From assembly GCF_014650775.1 (NCBI RefSeq), contig NZ_BMVP01000005.1, positions 1-64,000 on the forward strand: a stretch of 64,000 nucleotides of DNA, given 5' to 3'. Position 1 is the first letter of the stretch; each line of letters begins with the position of its first letter. The DNA comes from Streptomyces cirratus (GTDB lineage Bacteria; Actinomycetota; Actinomycetes; Streptomycetales; Streptomycetaceae). Shown one piece after another: positions 47,434 through 58,342 of the stretch. Made by a program: the position numbers and the translations under genes. The notes beneath the pieces were generated by a model. The model was not told where the DNA came from and made no database searches. It worked only from the letters and a program-made list of their open reading frames with translations.

Positions 47434-50142
47434 GTGTTGATCGGGCGTCAAGAAGAACGGGCGGCCATCGGCGCCGCACTGTCACCGGGAGCCGCACCGG
47501 CCTCGATACTGCTGCTGCTCGGCGAACCCGGGGTCGGCAAGACGGTGCTCCTGGACACGGCGGTCGAGGAGGCCGTACGGGGCGGGACCAAAGTGCTGCG
47601 GGTACGGGGCAACGCCGCCGAGACCGAACTGGCCTTCGCCGGACTGCACCAGCTGCTGCTGCCGGTCCTGGACCGGGTGGACGGCCTGCCGGCCCGTCAG
47701 CGGGCGGCCCTGCTCAGCGCCTTCGGGCTGGGCGAGGACCCGAGCCCGCCCGACCACATGATGATGAGCCTGGCCGTCCTCACCCTCGCCTCCCAGACCG
47801 CCTCGGCGCAGCGCCTGCTGCTCGCCGTCGACGACGCCCAGTGGATCGACCCGGGCAGCTGCCAGGTGCTGGGCTTCGTCGCCCGGCGACTGGCAGGTGA
47901 ACCGATCGGCCTGCTCGTCGCGGCACGCGGCACGCACCGGCCCGAGTGGCTGGACCCGTCGACCCCGCAGCTCGTGGTGCCCCCGCTGTCGCCGGACGAC
48001 GCGGACGCACTGCTCAGCACCCAGCCGGATCCGCCCCTCGGCTCCACCCGCCGCCGGGTGCTGGCCACCGCCGCGGGCAATCCGCTGGCCCTGGTGGAGC
48101 TGGCGCGTTCGGCGGCGCGGGACGGGGCCCTCCCGGCCACCGGGCACGTACCCGTCACCGACCTGCTGGAGCGGACCTTCACCGACCAGGTCGACGCGAT
48201 GCCCGCGGCGACCCGCCAGGCACTGCTGGTCGCGGCGGCGGCCGAGGGCGCGGGGCTGGCCGATGTGGTGGCCGCCCTGCCGCCGGGCACGGACATGGAG
48301 GTGTGGCTGCCGGCGGAGACGGCGGGGCTGATCCGCGTCCAGGCGGACCGCATCAGCTTCCGGCATCCCCTGATCCGCTCGGCGATCTACGGAGCCGCGC
48401 CCTTCGCCGAGCGCCGTCAGACGCACCTGGCGCTGGCCGCCGTGCTCGTCGGCGATCCCGACCGCCGGGCCTGGCAGCTGTCGGCCGCGACGGTGGCACC
48501 GGACGCGTCGGTGTCGGCCGCACTGGAGGCCACCGCCATGCGCGCCCACGCGCGGGGTGCCATGGCCGAGGCCGTGGCCGGGCTGGAGCGGGCCGCACAG
48601 CTGAACTCCTCGGCCGCGGAGCAGACCCGCCTGCTGTCCACGGCCGCGTACGCCGCCGTCCTGGTCGGCGACATCGCCCAGGCGGAGGCACTGGCGGCGA
48701 GAGCCACCGAACTCAACACCGATCCGGCGGCACTGGTGTGGATCTCGGGCCTGACCGGGCTGGTGGAGATGCTGATGATGCGCATGGAGCGCGCGTTCGC
48801 CCTGGTGGTCCCGGCCGCGCCGCCCGGCCCCGCGGACGTCCACACCGGCATGTCCACGATCGCCACCGGGGTCGCCTACCACTCGGGCAACCCAGCGCAG
48901 CGGGAACGGCTCGTACGGTGGCTGGCCGACCGGGTGACGGACGAGGCGCAGCCCCACCCCTTCCACCTCTGGGACGCGGGCGTGATGGACCCCTTCGGCC
49001 GGGGCAACGCCATCCGGGCCGTGCTGCCCACGGTGACCTCGGCCGCGGGACAGCCGCCGACGCACGTCCACACGCTGGGCGTACTGTGCATGCTGCTCGA
49101 CGAGACCGAGGCCGCAGTGAGCCTGCTCGGGGAGGTGGCGAACCCGCAGTGGGAGCACGCCGACGCCTTCCACGGCGGGATGACCGCGGCCGACCTGGCC
49201 TGGGCCAACCTCGACAGCGGTCAGTGGGCCGACGCCCGGCTCGGGGTGGAGCGGCTCGCACAGCGGTTCCTGGCCGGTGAGCGCACCCTCGGAGCCACCC
49301 GCGCGCTCACCGTCCTGGCGACCCTGTACGCCCTCACCGGCGAGCCCCGACTCGCCCTGGGCCACGCCACTGCCGCGCTGGCCGCGACCGAGCCCGGCTG
49401 TGTGCTCGCCACCGTCGCCCGCGCCCGCCGCGCCGCGGGCCTGGCGGCCGTGGCCCTGGGCGACCACGCGTCGGCCTTCCGGCATCTGCGGGCGCTGTTC
49501 GACGGGGCGGGCGCGCCGGTCCACTTCCACCTGTCGTGCTATGCCGTCGCGGACTTCGCCGCCGCCGCAGTGCTCGTCGGCCGCGCCGAGGACGCCGAGG
49601 CAGTCCTGAGGTGCGTGAACTCCGAAGTCGGTGACGGGGCCTCACCCCGTCTGCGGCAGATCCTGCACCGGGCCGCCGCGCTGCTCGCCGAGCCTGCCGA
49701 GGCCGGACCGTCCTTCCGGCGCGCCCTGGAGGACCCGGTGGGCCGGCGCTGGCCGTTCGAGCACGCCCAGGTCTGGCTGGAGTACGGGGAGTGGCTGCGC
49801 CGGCAGCGGCAGATCGCCGAGGCGCGGGAGTGCCTGACCAAGGCCCGCGAGATCTTCGACGGGCTCGGCGCGGTGCAGTGGAGCGACCGGGCCCAGGCGG
49901 AGCTCCGGGCCGCCGGCGTCGCCGTCGAATCCTCCACGCGCAGCGCGTTCAGGTCCCTGACCCCGCAGCGGCAGCGGATCGTCCGGCTGGCCGCACAGGG
50001 CCTGACCAACCGTGAGATCGGGGAGCGCCTCTTCCTGTCGCCGCGCACCGTGGGCACCCATCTCTACCAGGCGTTCCCGGTGCTGGGGGTCGCCTCGCGC
50101 AGTCAGCTGCGCGACGTGGTCGAGCAGGAAACGGCGGGCTGA
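47434..50142 (+). CDS. LAL-family (large ATP-binding LuxR) transcriptional regulator
   Basis: 902 aa from a GTG. Walker A is LLGEPGVGKTVLLD near residue 32 and Walker B LLLAVDDAQWIDPG. A long helical-repeat region follows, and the C-terminal LuxR helix-turn-helix is LTPQRQRIVRLAAQGLTNRE, then IGERLFLSPRTVGTHLYQ. LAL proteins are ATP-dependent activators of catabolic or antibiotic genes. No adjacent target is evident; the AraC gene lies ~100 bp downstream. It is far from the NRPS cluster and need not control it. Confidence 0.92.
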   Translation: MLIGRQEERAAIGAALSPGAAPASILLLLGEPGVGKTVLLDTAVEEAVRGGTKVLRVRGNAAETELAFAGLHQLLLPVLDRVDGLPARQRAALLSAFGLGEDPSPPDHMMMSLAVLTLASQTASAQRLLLAVDDAQWIDPGSCQVLGFVARRLAGEPIGLLVAARGTHRPEWLDPSTPQLVVPPLSPDDADALLSTQPDPPLGSTRRRVLATAAGNPLALVELARSAARDGALPATGHVPVTDLLERTFTDQVDAMPAATRQALLVAAAAEGAGLADVVAALPPGTDMEVWLPAETAGLIRVQADRISFRHPLIRSAIYGAAPFAERRQTHLALAAVLVGDPDRRAWQLSAATVAPDASVSAALEATAMRAHARGAMAEAVAGLERAAQLNSSAAEQTRLLSTAAYAAVLVGDIAQAEALAARATELNTDPAALVWISGLTGLVEMLMMRMERAFALVVPAAPPGPADVHTGMSTIATGVAYHSGNPAQRERLVRWLADRVTDEAQPHPFHLWDAGVMDPFGRGNAIRAVLPTVTSAAGQPPTHVHTLGVLCMLLDETEAAVSLLGEVANPQWEHADAFHGGMTAADLAWANLDSGQWADARLGVERLAQRFLAGERTLGATRALTVLATLYALTGEPRLALGHATAALAATEPGCVLATVARARRAAGLAAVALGDHASAFRHLRALFDGAGAPVHFHLSCYAVADFAAAAVLVGRAEDAEAVLRCVNSEVGDGASPRLRQILHRAAALLAEPAEAGPSFRRALEDPVGRRWPFEHAQVWLEYGEWLRRQRQIAEARECLTKAREIFDGLGAVQWSDRAQAELRAAGVAVESSTRSAFRSLTPQRQRIVRLAAQGLTNREIGERLFLSPRTVGTHLYQAFPVLGVASRSQLRDVVEQETAG

Positions 50143-50244
50143 AACCGCAGGCCGGGCAGAGCGCAAGTCATGTGACGGATGGCTGCGCAGGCAGGTGAAC
50201 CAAGACTGGACGAAGGAGACAGTCACTTCGCCCCAGGAGGCCCC

Positions 50245-51252
50245 GTGAGCCCGACCTCACCCTCGTCCGCCGCACGCCCAGGATTCCCCTCCGGCGGGGC
50301 CGTCGTGGTGTCCACCTCGCCGCTGTCGCCGCACGAGCGGGCGGACTACTGGCACCACGCCGTCTCCGACACCTTCATCCCGCTGGACGTCACGCTCCAC
50401 GAACGTGAGCCCTCGGCCGGGACGATCGTCAGCGACCGCCTCGGCCCCCTCCAGATATCCGTGGTCGAGGCGGGCCCCCAGACCGTCCGGCGCGACAAGC
50501 GCCTGATCGCGCGGGGCGGGGACGAGTACATCACCGTCACCCTCCAGCACAGCGGAACCGGCAAGCTCACCCAGGACGGGCGCCAGGCCCTGGTCGGGCC
50601 GGGGACGTTCACCTGCTCGGACGCCGGCCGGCCCTACCAGAGGGAACAGCCGGGCCCCTTCCGCTTCACCGCGATCCGGGTGCCCAAGCAGCGCCTGGGG
50701 GTGACGGACACCGACCTGCGGGCCGTCACGGGGACCGTTTTCGGCAACGATCGCGGCCTCGCCGGCCTGGTGACCGGGTACCTGTCCCGCCTTGCCGAAC
50801 ACGCCGCCGGATTCGACCCGTACACGGGCGGGCAGCTCGCCCTGACCACCTCGGACCTGCTGGCCCTGCTCGTGCGTGAACGGCAGGGCCGGCTGGACCC
50901 GCAGGCGCCGGAGGCCGCCCGCGGCATGCTGGCGCGGATCAAGGAGTACGTCCTGCGCCACCTGGCCGACCCGGACCTGTCCCCCCACCGGATCGCCGCC
51001 GCCCACCACGTGTCGGTGCGGTACCTCCACAAGCTCTTCCAGTCCCAGGGGTGCTCGGTCGGCGCCTGGGTCCGGCGCGAGCGCCTGGAGCGGTGCCGCC
51101 GTGATCTGGCACGCGGGCCGGCGGCCGCGCCGTCCGTGTCGGTGGTCGCCCACCGGTGGGGGTTCGCCAACGCCTCCCACTTCAGCCGGGCCTTCCGCGC
51201 CGCCTACGACATGTCGCCCCGCGAATGGCAGTCCCTGGCCCGCACTCCGTGA
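50245..51252 (+). CDS. AraC-family transcriptional regulator (AraC-binding-like domain plus HTH)
   Basis: 335 aa. The start is a GTG 4 bases after AGGAGG. The N-terminal domain (SPHERADYWHHAVSDTFIPL, then LVGPGTFTCSDAGRPYQREQ) matches the AraC_binding_2 type. The C-terminus has both helix-turn-helices: LSPHRIAAAHHVSVRYLHKLF and the conserved second segment VVAHRWGFANASHFSRAFRA. It converges on the flavin reductase gene. It could regulate the adjacent minus-strand flavin/hydrolase group. Confidence 0.9.
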   Translation: MSPTSPSSAARPGFPSGGAVVVSTSPLSPHERADYWHHAVSDTFIPLDVTLHEREPSAGTIVSDRLGPLQISVVEAGPQTVRRDKRLIARGGDEYITVTLQHSGTGKLTQDGRQALVGPGTFTCSDAGRPYQREQPGPFRFTAIRVPKQRLGVTDTDLRAVTGTVFGNDRGLAGLVTGYLSRLAEHAAGFDPYTGGQLALTTSDLLALLVRERQGRLDPQAPEAARGMLARIKEYVLRHLADPDLSPHRIAAAHHVSVRYLHKLFQSQGCSVGAWVRRERLERCRRDLARGPAAAPSVSVVAHRWGFANASHFSRAFRAAYDMSPREWQSLARTP

Positions 51253-51285
51253 GCACGTACTGCGTGGACGCTCCTGCGTGAGCAC

Positions 51286-51915
51286 TCACCGCGGACCGGT
51301 CCGCAGCGCCTCCAGTTGCCGGTCGAACGGCACCACCTCCTCGTCCGCGGCCGGCTCCGGCCGGGGGGCGGCCGCCAGCGCGGCGAGTTCCGCGGCGGCC
51401 CGCCCGATGCGCCCGGCGAGCGCCGCGGTACGGGAGTCGCCCGCCGAGCCCCAGTCCTCCGGGGCCGCGAAGACGGCGGTCGGGGTGACGGCGGCCCGCA
51501 GATGGGCGAAGAGCGGCCGCAGGGCGTACTCCAGGGCCAGCGAGTGCCGTGCCGTGCCGCCGGTGGCGGCGGCCAGTACCGGCTTGCCGACGAGCGCGTC
51601 CCGGTCGAGGACGTCGAAGAAGGACTTGAACAGGCCGCTGTAGGAGGCGCTGAAGACCGGGGTGACGGCGATCAGGGCGTCCGCCCGCGTCACGGCCTCC
51701 ACTGCCCGGCGGAGCGTGGGGGCCGGAAAACCGGTGACGAGGTTGCCCGCAATGTCCACGGCCAGTTCCCGCAGTTCGACCGTCTCCACCTCGACGCCCC
51801 GTCCGGCTTGCGCCAGTCGGCGACCGGCCGCCTCGGCGAGGCGGTCGGCGAGCAGCCGCGTCGAGGACGGGACGCTCAGGCCGGAGCTGACGACCGCCAG
51901 CCGCACCGGGTTCAC
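51286..51915 (-). CDS. NADPH-dependent FMN reductase (CE1759-like)
   Basis: 209 aa, GTG start overlapping the preceding stop (GTGA). The flavodoxin-like fold has VSSGLSVPSSTRLLADRLAE as the FMN-phosphate loop and VTPVFSASYSGLFKSFFDVL as the second flavin contact. These reductases supply reduced FMN to a partner monooxygenase, and the overlapping upstream gene is exactly such a luciferase-like monooxygenase. Confidence 0.9.
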   Translation of the reverse strand: MNPVRLAVVSSGLSVPSSTRLLADRLAEAAGRRLAQAGRGVEVETVELRELAVDIAGNLVTGFPAPTLRRAVEAVTRADALIAVTPVFSASYSGLFKSFFDVLDRDALVGKPVLAAATGGTARHSLALEYALRPLFAHLRAAVTPTAVFAAPEDWGSAGDSRTAALAGRIGRAAAELAALAAAPRPEPAADEEVVPFDRQLEALRTGPR

Positions 51916-53021
51916 CGCTGCTCCCCGGCGCCGCGTGCGGCCCGGGCGGCGTGGGTGGGGCCGGCCGGGACCTCTGCGGGGCGGCCGACCGCGAACTCCT
52001 TGCGCAGCACCGGGACGACTTCCTCGCCCAGCAGGTCCAGTTGTTCCAGGACCGTCTTGAGGGGCAGGCCCGCGTGGTCCATCAGGAACAGCTGCCGCTG
52101 GTAGTGGCCGAAGCTCTCCCGGAACTCCAGGGTCTTCTCGATGACCTCCTGGGGGCTGCCCACGGTCAGCGGGGTCTGCTCGGTGAACTCCTCCAGCGAC
52201 GGGCCGTGTCCGTAGACCGGCGCGTTGTCGAAGTAGGGCCGGAACTCGCGCACCGCGTCCTGGGAGTTGCGGCGGATGAACGCCTGGCCGCCGAGACCCA
52301 CCACGGCCTGCTCGGGAGTGCCGTGGCCGTGGTGTGCGAAACGCCGCCGGTAGAGGTCGATCAGCCGCCGGAAGTGGTCCTTGGGCCAGAAGATGTTGTT
52401 CGCGAAGAAGCCGTCACCGTAGAAGGCGGCCTGCTCGGCGATCTCGGGGCTGCGGATCGAGCCGTGCCAGACGAAGGGTGCTACGCCGTCCAGCGGACGC
52501 GGCGTCGAGGTGAAGCCCTGGAGCGGGGTGCGGAACTTCCCCTCCCAGTCGACCACGTCCTCCTGCCACAGCCGGCGCAGCAGCGCGTAGTTCTCCACGG
52601 CCAGCGGGATGCCGTCGCGGATGTCCTTGCCGAACCAGGGGTAGACCGGGCCGGTGTTGCCGCGTCCCATCATCAGGTCGACGCGTCCGTCGGCCAGGTG
52701 CTGGAGCATCGCGTAGTCCTCGGCGATCTTCACCGGGTCGTTGGTCGTGATGAGGGTGGTGGAGGTGGAGAGGATCAGCCGCTCGGTGCGCGCGGCGATG
52801 TAGCCGAGCATCGTGGTCGGCGAGGAGGGCACGAACGGCGGGTTGTGGTGCTCGCCCGTCGCGAAGACGTCCAGCCCCACCTCCTCCGCCTTGAGGGCGA
52901 TGGCCACCATCGCCTTGATCCGCTCGTGTTCGGTGGGGGTCCGCGCCGAGGTCGGATCGGGCGTGACGTCGCCCACCGTGAATATGCCGAACTGCACAGG
53001 AGTCTCTTTCTTCGTCTTCAT
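51912..53021 (-). CDS. LLM-class flavin-dependent monooxygenase (CE1758-like)
   Basis: 369 aa of the bacterial-luciferase fold: FGIFTVGDVTPDP at the start, VGLDVFATGEHHNPPFVPSS, LILSTSTTLITTNDPVKIAED, and GRVDLMMGRGNTGPVYPWFG for flavin phosphate. It would use reduced FMN from the adjacent reductase to oxygenate an unknown substrate. The ATG is used; an internal GTG before QFGIF is an alternative start. Confidence 0.92.
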   Translation of the reverse strand: MKTKKETPVQFGIFTVGDVTPDPTSARTPTEHERIKAMVAIALKAEEVGLDVFATGEHHNPPFVPSSPTTMLGYIAARTERLILSTSTTLITTNDPVKIAEDYAMLQHLADGRVDLMMGRGNTGPVYPWFGKDIRDGIPLAVENYALLRRLWQEDVVDWEGKFRTPLQGFTSTPRPLDGVAPFVWHGSIRSPEIAEQAAFYGDGFFANNIFWPKDHFRRLIDLYRRRFAHHGHGTPEQAVVGLGGQAFIRRNSQDAVREFRPYFDNAPVYGHGPSLEEFTEQTPLTVGSPQEVIEKTLEFRESFGHYQRQLFLMDHAGLPLKTVLEQLDLLGEEVVPVLRKEFAVGRPAEVPAGPTHAARAARGAGEQR

Positions 53022-53060
53022 CGTCTTGTGCCCCAGGGGCGTGCGAGGCGGGGCGCCGGC

Positions 53061-53819
53061 TCACAGGGTGCGTCGCACGCCCGCCTGCCGTTCCAGGTTG
53101 CGCAGCTGCACCGCGAGGTCGCCCTCGACCGCGGTGTGGGCCGGGCCGCTGCGGCCGATGGGCAGCACCTCCTCGCTGCGCATGTCCTCCAGCATCAGTG
53201 CGTAGGCCGCGTACGTGGCCACGAGCGCCACCAGGAGGCCGAGGGCTCCGGCGGTGTACGTCAGCCAGTGCGCCCCGGTCAGCCCCGCCAGCCCGGTCGC
53301 CGCCCACCTCGGCAGCGATACCACCAGGACCAGCCACAGGGCCCGCTTGGGCCGGGTCACGGCCGCCATCAGCGCCCCGAAGCACAGGAAGGCCAGGTTG
53401 AACACGCCCAGCACCCGGGCTCCGCCGGCGGCGCCGGTCCCGATGACCAGGCCGTAGGCGAGCCAGCTGCCGGCGAAGGTGCCCATGAGGGTGGCCGCGA
53501 TCACGTCCCGCGCCCCGAAGGCCAGGAAGCTCACCAGGAGTTGCAGGGCGAAGGCGGGCAGGACGCACAGGGCGACCGCCGTGCGGTCGGCGGCCTCAAA
53601 GACCCCGAGCTGGAGGCAGGCCGTCATCACCGAGGCGATGGCCACCGTGAAGAAGCCGAGCGGCATCGGCGACGCGATGGGCCGCAGGTTGATCCGCGTC
53701 ATCGACCGCAGGTCGGGTTCGAAACGGCGTACGGGGGCCGGTCCGGGCGATGTGGAGGGCGGTGTGGAGGGCGGTGTGCCGGGCGATGTGGGGGCGCCCT
53801 CGCCGGGAACGGTGCTCAT
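53061..53819 (-). CDS. GPR1/FUN34/YaaH-family (SatP-like) acetate/succinate transporter
   Basis: 252 aa with six hydrophobic segments between residues ~45 and 215. The family signature region reads INLRPIASPMPLGFFTVAIA (the N-P-A-P-L-G element with a Ser-Pro-Met variation). The first ~35 residues are Pro/Ser/Gly-rich and low complexity. Members carry acetate, succinate or ammonium. Lying between an amidohydrolase and a monooxygenase gene, it may import or export their small organic acid. Confidence 0.8.
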   Translation of the reverse strand: MSTVPGEGAPTSPGTPPSTPPSTSPGPAPVRRFEPDLRSMTRINLRPIASPMPLGFFTVAIASVMTACLQLGVFEAADRTAVALCVLPAFALQLLVSFLAFGARDVIAATLMGTFAGSWLAYGLVIGTGAAGGARVLGVFNLAFLCFGALMAAVTRPKRALWLVLVVSLPRWAATGLAGLTGAHWLTYTAGALGLLVALVATYAAYALMLEDMRSEEVLPIGRSGPAHTAVEGDLAVQLRNLERQAGVRRTL

Positions 53820-53835
53820 CGGTGGGTCCCCCCGT

Positions 53836-55749
53836 TCAGTGCGCGAAGCACGGGTCGGTGAAGGGCGCGGGCGTCACGGGCCCGGAGCCCCTCGCGGCGC
53901 GCCACAGCCGGTGCTCCTCGGACTCGGCGACGGCCTCGGCCATGGCCAGGGCCTGGTGGGCGCCGCGCGAGCGGTACCCGCCGAAATGGGCCACCGGGCT
54001 CCACTGCGGGCTGACGGGCGGGACGGCCTCGTCGAGGCCCTCGTACTCGGCGCTCGCCCAGACGATCCGGCCGCCGACTACGGTGAGCACGGATTCGATG
54101 TCGGGGATGGCGGCCTCGGGCACGGTGAAGTAGTCCTCCGAGAGGACCGCGAGGTCGCCGTAGCAGCCTTCGCGCAGTACGCCCTTGACGTCCTGCTCGC
54201 CGGTGAGCCGCGCGCCGCCCGTGGTGTAGAGGCCGAGCGCGGTCTCCCGGTCGATCAGGTTCGATGCCGGATACAGCTCCGTACCGCCGACGGTGCGGCC
54301 GGTGACCAGCCAGTGCAGCGAGACCCACGGGTTGTAGGAGGACACGCGGGTGGCGTCGGTGCCCGCGGCGACGGTCAGCCCCCGGTCGAGCATGGCGCGG
54401 ACCGGCGGGGTGTGGGCGGTGGCCGCGGCCCCGTACCGGGCGAGGAAGGCGGAGCCCTGGAACGACATCCGGTTCTGCACGGACACGGCGCCGCCTAGGG
54501 CCGCGATCCGCTCCAGGCTGTCGGCGGTGACGGTCTCGGCGTGGTCGAAGAGCCAGCGGTTGCCGCCGGGGAAGAGCCCTTCTGCCGCGAGCTTCTCGAA
54601 GACGGCCAGGTCGCGGCGGATCGTCTCGTCGTAGGTGGCGTGCAGCCGGAAGCCCCAGCCGTTCTCCATCAGCAGCCTGACCGCCTGTTCGAACTCCGCC
54701 TCGTAGCCTTCGGCGAGTTCGGGCCGCGGCTCGGTGAAGTTCTCGAAGTCGGCGGCGGCCCAGGTCAGGTTCTCACCCGCGCCGTTGAGGCGGAGCCACT
54801 CGTCGCCGTCCCCGGGCTCGACCGTCTCCGTCCAGCGCCTGAGGTCGGCGAGCTCCTGCCCGGCCGTCTGCGGGAACAGGTGGTAGGCGATCCGCAGCGA
54901 CAGCTCTCCGGAGCGCGCCAGGTCGATGACGGTCGCGTAGTCGTCGGGGAAGTTCTGGAACCCGCCCGCCGCGTCCACCGCCGAGGTCAGCCCGAAGCGG
55001 TTGAGTTCGCGCAGGAAGTGCCGCGTCGAGGTGCGCTTGCCGGACGCGTCCAGGGCCGGCGCCTTGGCCAGGGTGGAGTACAGGATGAGCGCGCTCGGCG
55101 CCGCGAGCAGCACCCCGTTCGGTTCGCCGTCCCGGTTCCGTACGATCTGGCCCCCGCGCGGGTCGGGGGTCTCGCGGGTGTACCCGGCCGCCCGGACGGC
55201 GGCCCGGTTCATCAGCGCCGACTGGTAGAGGTGCAGGACGAACACGGGGGTGTCGGGTGCGGCGGCGTTCAGTTCGGCCACGGTCGGCATCCGCCGTTCG
55301 GCGAACTGCTCGGCGGTCCAGCCTCCCACGACCCGGATCCACTGCCCCTTGGGGGTGCGGCCCGCCTGCTCGCGGAGCATGGCCAGGGCCTGGCGCAGGC
55401 TCCGGACGCCGTCCCAGCGCAGCTCCAGCACGTAGTTGAGGCCGCCCCGGATGACGTGCAGGTGCGAGTCGTTCAGGCCGGGGACCACCCGGCGGCCGAG
55501 GGCGTCGACGACCTTCGTCGCCGGGCCCACCAGCGCGGCGACGTCGTGGTCGTCGCCGAGGCCCACGACGCGGCCGTCGCGGATGGCGACGGCACGGGCC
55601 GTGGGGCGGCCGGGATCGCCCGTGAACACCTTGGCGTTGCGGACGAGCAGGTCGGCCGCCGGCTGCTGCGGGTGCGCGGCGGGGACGACGCCGGCCACGG
55701 GCATCCCCGGTCCGGCGGCCGCACCGGGTGTCGCGGTGTTCCCCGTCAC
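53836..55749 (-). CDS. Amidohydrolase family protein (YtcJ-like)
   Basis: 637 aa from a GTG overlapping the preceding hydrolase stop (GTGA). The metal site motif H-x-H is in VPGLNDSHLHVIRGGLNY near residue 95, a second histidine in LFDHAETVTADSLERIA, and the catalytic Asp region in VAAGTDATRVSSYNPWVSLH. YtcJ-like members hydrolyse amides or imides of unknown structure. No signal peptide; the first ~30 residues are Ala/Pro-rich. Operon context with the hydrolase and transporter suggests a catabolic or detoxifying route. Confidence 0.9.
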   Translation of the reverse strand: MTGNTATPGAAAGPGMPVAGVVPAAHPQQPAADLLVRNAKVFTGDPGRPTARAVAIRDGRVVGLGDDHDVAALVGPATKVVDALGRRVVPGLNDSHLHVIRGGLNYVLELRWDGVRSLRQALAMLREQAGRTPKGQWIRVVGGWTAEQFAERRMPTVAELNAAAPDTPVFVLHLYQSALMNRAAVRAAGYTRETPDPRGGQIVRNRDGEPNGVLLAAPSALILYSTLAKAPALDASGKRTSTRHFLRELNRFGLTSAVDAAGGFQNFPDDYATVIDLARSGELSLRIAYHLFPQTAGQELADLRRWTETVEPGDGDEWLRLNGAGENLTWAAADFENFTEPRPELAEGYEAEFEQAVRLLMENGWGFRLHATYDETIRRDLAVFEKLAAEGLFPGGNRWLFDHAETVTADSLERIAALGGAVSVQNRMSFQGSAFLARYGAAATAHTPPVRAMLDRGLTVAAGTDATRVSSYNPWVSLHWLVTGRTVGGTELYPASNLIDRETALGLYTTGGARLTGEQDVKGVLREGCYGDLAVLSEDYFTVPEAAIPDIESVLTVVGGRIVWASAEYEGLDEAVPPVSPQWSPVAHFGGYRSRGAHQALAMAEAVAESEEHRLWRAARGSGPVTPAPFTDPCFAH

Positions 55750-56699
55750 GCGAGGGCCTCGCGCAGGGTGGCGGCGGCGAGCGTGATGGCGAGCTCGGCC
55801 GCGCGCGTCCCGCGGAGCGGGTTCAGCATGACGAAGTCGTGGATGGTGCCCAGCACGCGCAGGGCGGTCACCGGGACCCCGGCGGCGCGGAGCTTGGCGG
55901 CGTACGCCTCGCCCTCGTCGCGCAGCACGTCGGCCTCGGCGGTGATGACCAGGGCGGGCGGCAGTCCGGTGAGCTCATCGGTGGAGGCCCGCAGCGGGGA
56001 GGCGGTGATCCGGGCACGTTCGGCCTCGTCGGCCGTGTACTGGTCCCAGAACCACCGCATGGCCTCGCGGCGCAGGAAGTAGCCCTCGGCGAACTGCCGG
56101 TAGGACCCGGTGTCGAAGGCGGCGTCGGTGACCGGGTAGAAGAGGACCTGGTGGACGATGCGCAGGTCACCGCGTTCCTTGGCCATGAGGGTGAGGGCGG
56201 CGCTCATGTTGCCGCCGACCGAGTCGCCCGCGACGGCGATCCGGGTGCCGTCGAGCTCCTTGTGGTGTCCCTCGCGGGCCACCCACTGGGCGACGCTGTA
56301 GTTCTGCTCGATGGCGACGGGGTAGCGGGCCCCGGGCGAGAGGTCGTACTCGGGGAAGACCACGGCCGCCCCGGCGCCGACGGCCAGTTCGCGCACGAGA
56401 CGGTCGTGGGTGTGCGCGTTGCCGAACACCCAGCCCGCGCCGTGGATGTAGAGGATGACGGGGAGCGGGCCGGCAAGGCCGCTGGGGCGGACGATCCGGG
56501 CCCGGACGTCCCCGGTGGGGCCGCCCTGGACGGTGATCCATTCCTCGTCGACGGCGGGCAGGGCGACGCCTTCGCCGCTCTGCACGTCGTCCACGGCCTT
56601 GCGGCCGTCGGCGACGGGGATCTGGTAGAGGAACGGCGGCTGGGCGGTGGCGTCGGCGAAGGCCTGGGCTGCGGGTTCGAGGACGGGCCGGTTGGGCAC
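55746..56699 (-). CDS. Alpha/beta hydrolase, HSL-type esterase
   Basis: 317 aa. The hormone-sensitive-lipase oxyanion motif appears as YIHGAGWVFGN (HGAG for HGGG), the nucleophile as GDSVGGNMSAAL near residue 160, the acid in ITAEADVLRDEGE and the histidine in GTIHDFVMLNP. Esterase on short acyl or aryl esters is likely. Coupled by overlap to the amidohydrolase gene downstream. Confidence 0.92.
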   Translation of the reverse strand: MPNRPVLEPAAQAFADATAQPPFLYQIPVADGRKAVDDVQSGEGVALPAVDEEWITVQGGPTGDVRARIVRPSGLAGPLPVILYIHGAGWVFGNAHTHDRLVRELAVGAGAAVVFPEYDLSPGARYPVAIEQNYSVAQWVAREGHHKELDGTRIAVAGDSVGGNMSAALTLMAKERGDLRIVHQVLFYPVTDAAFDTGSYRQFAEGYFLRREAMRWFWDQYTADEAERARITASPLRASTDELTGLPPALVITAEADVLRDEGEAYAAKLRAAGVPVTALRVLGTIHDFVMLNPLRGTRAAELAITLAAATLREALA

Positions 56700-56758
56700 G
56701 GTGGGCTCTCCTTCTGGGGGGTGGGGTCGGGGGCCGGGGGCCGGGTGGCTTTCGCGCC

Positions 56759-58206
<1,448 letters not shown>

Positions 58207-58342
58207 CGAGTACTCCTGGTCACAGCCCTGTTGGGCGGTCGGGTATCGGGCGGGACGGGTGGACCCGGCCGGCCGCGAGTAGGGGGATGCGCGGCCGGCC
58301 GGGCCCGGTCTGCGGGGCGGGTCGGTGCGGGAGGACGGGCGC

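Noticed and set aside
51951-56082. Long plus-strand frames opposite the monooxygenase, transporter and amidohydrolase genes
   Set aside because: Same shadow pattern; the minus strand has clear family motifs and GTGA couplings.
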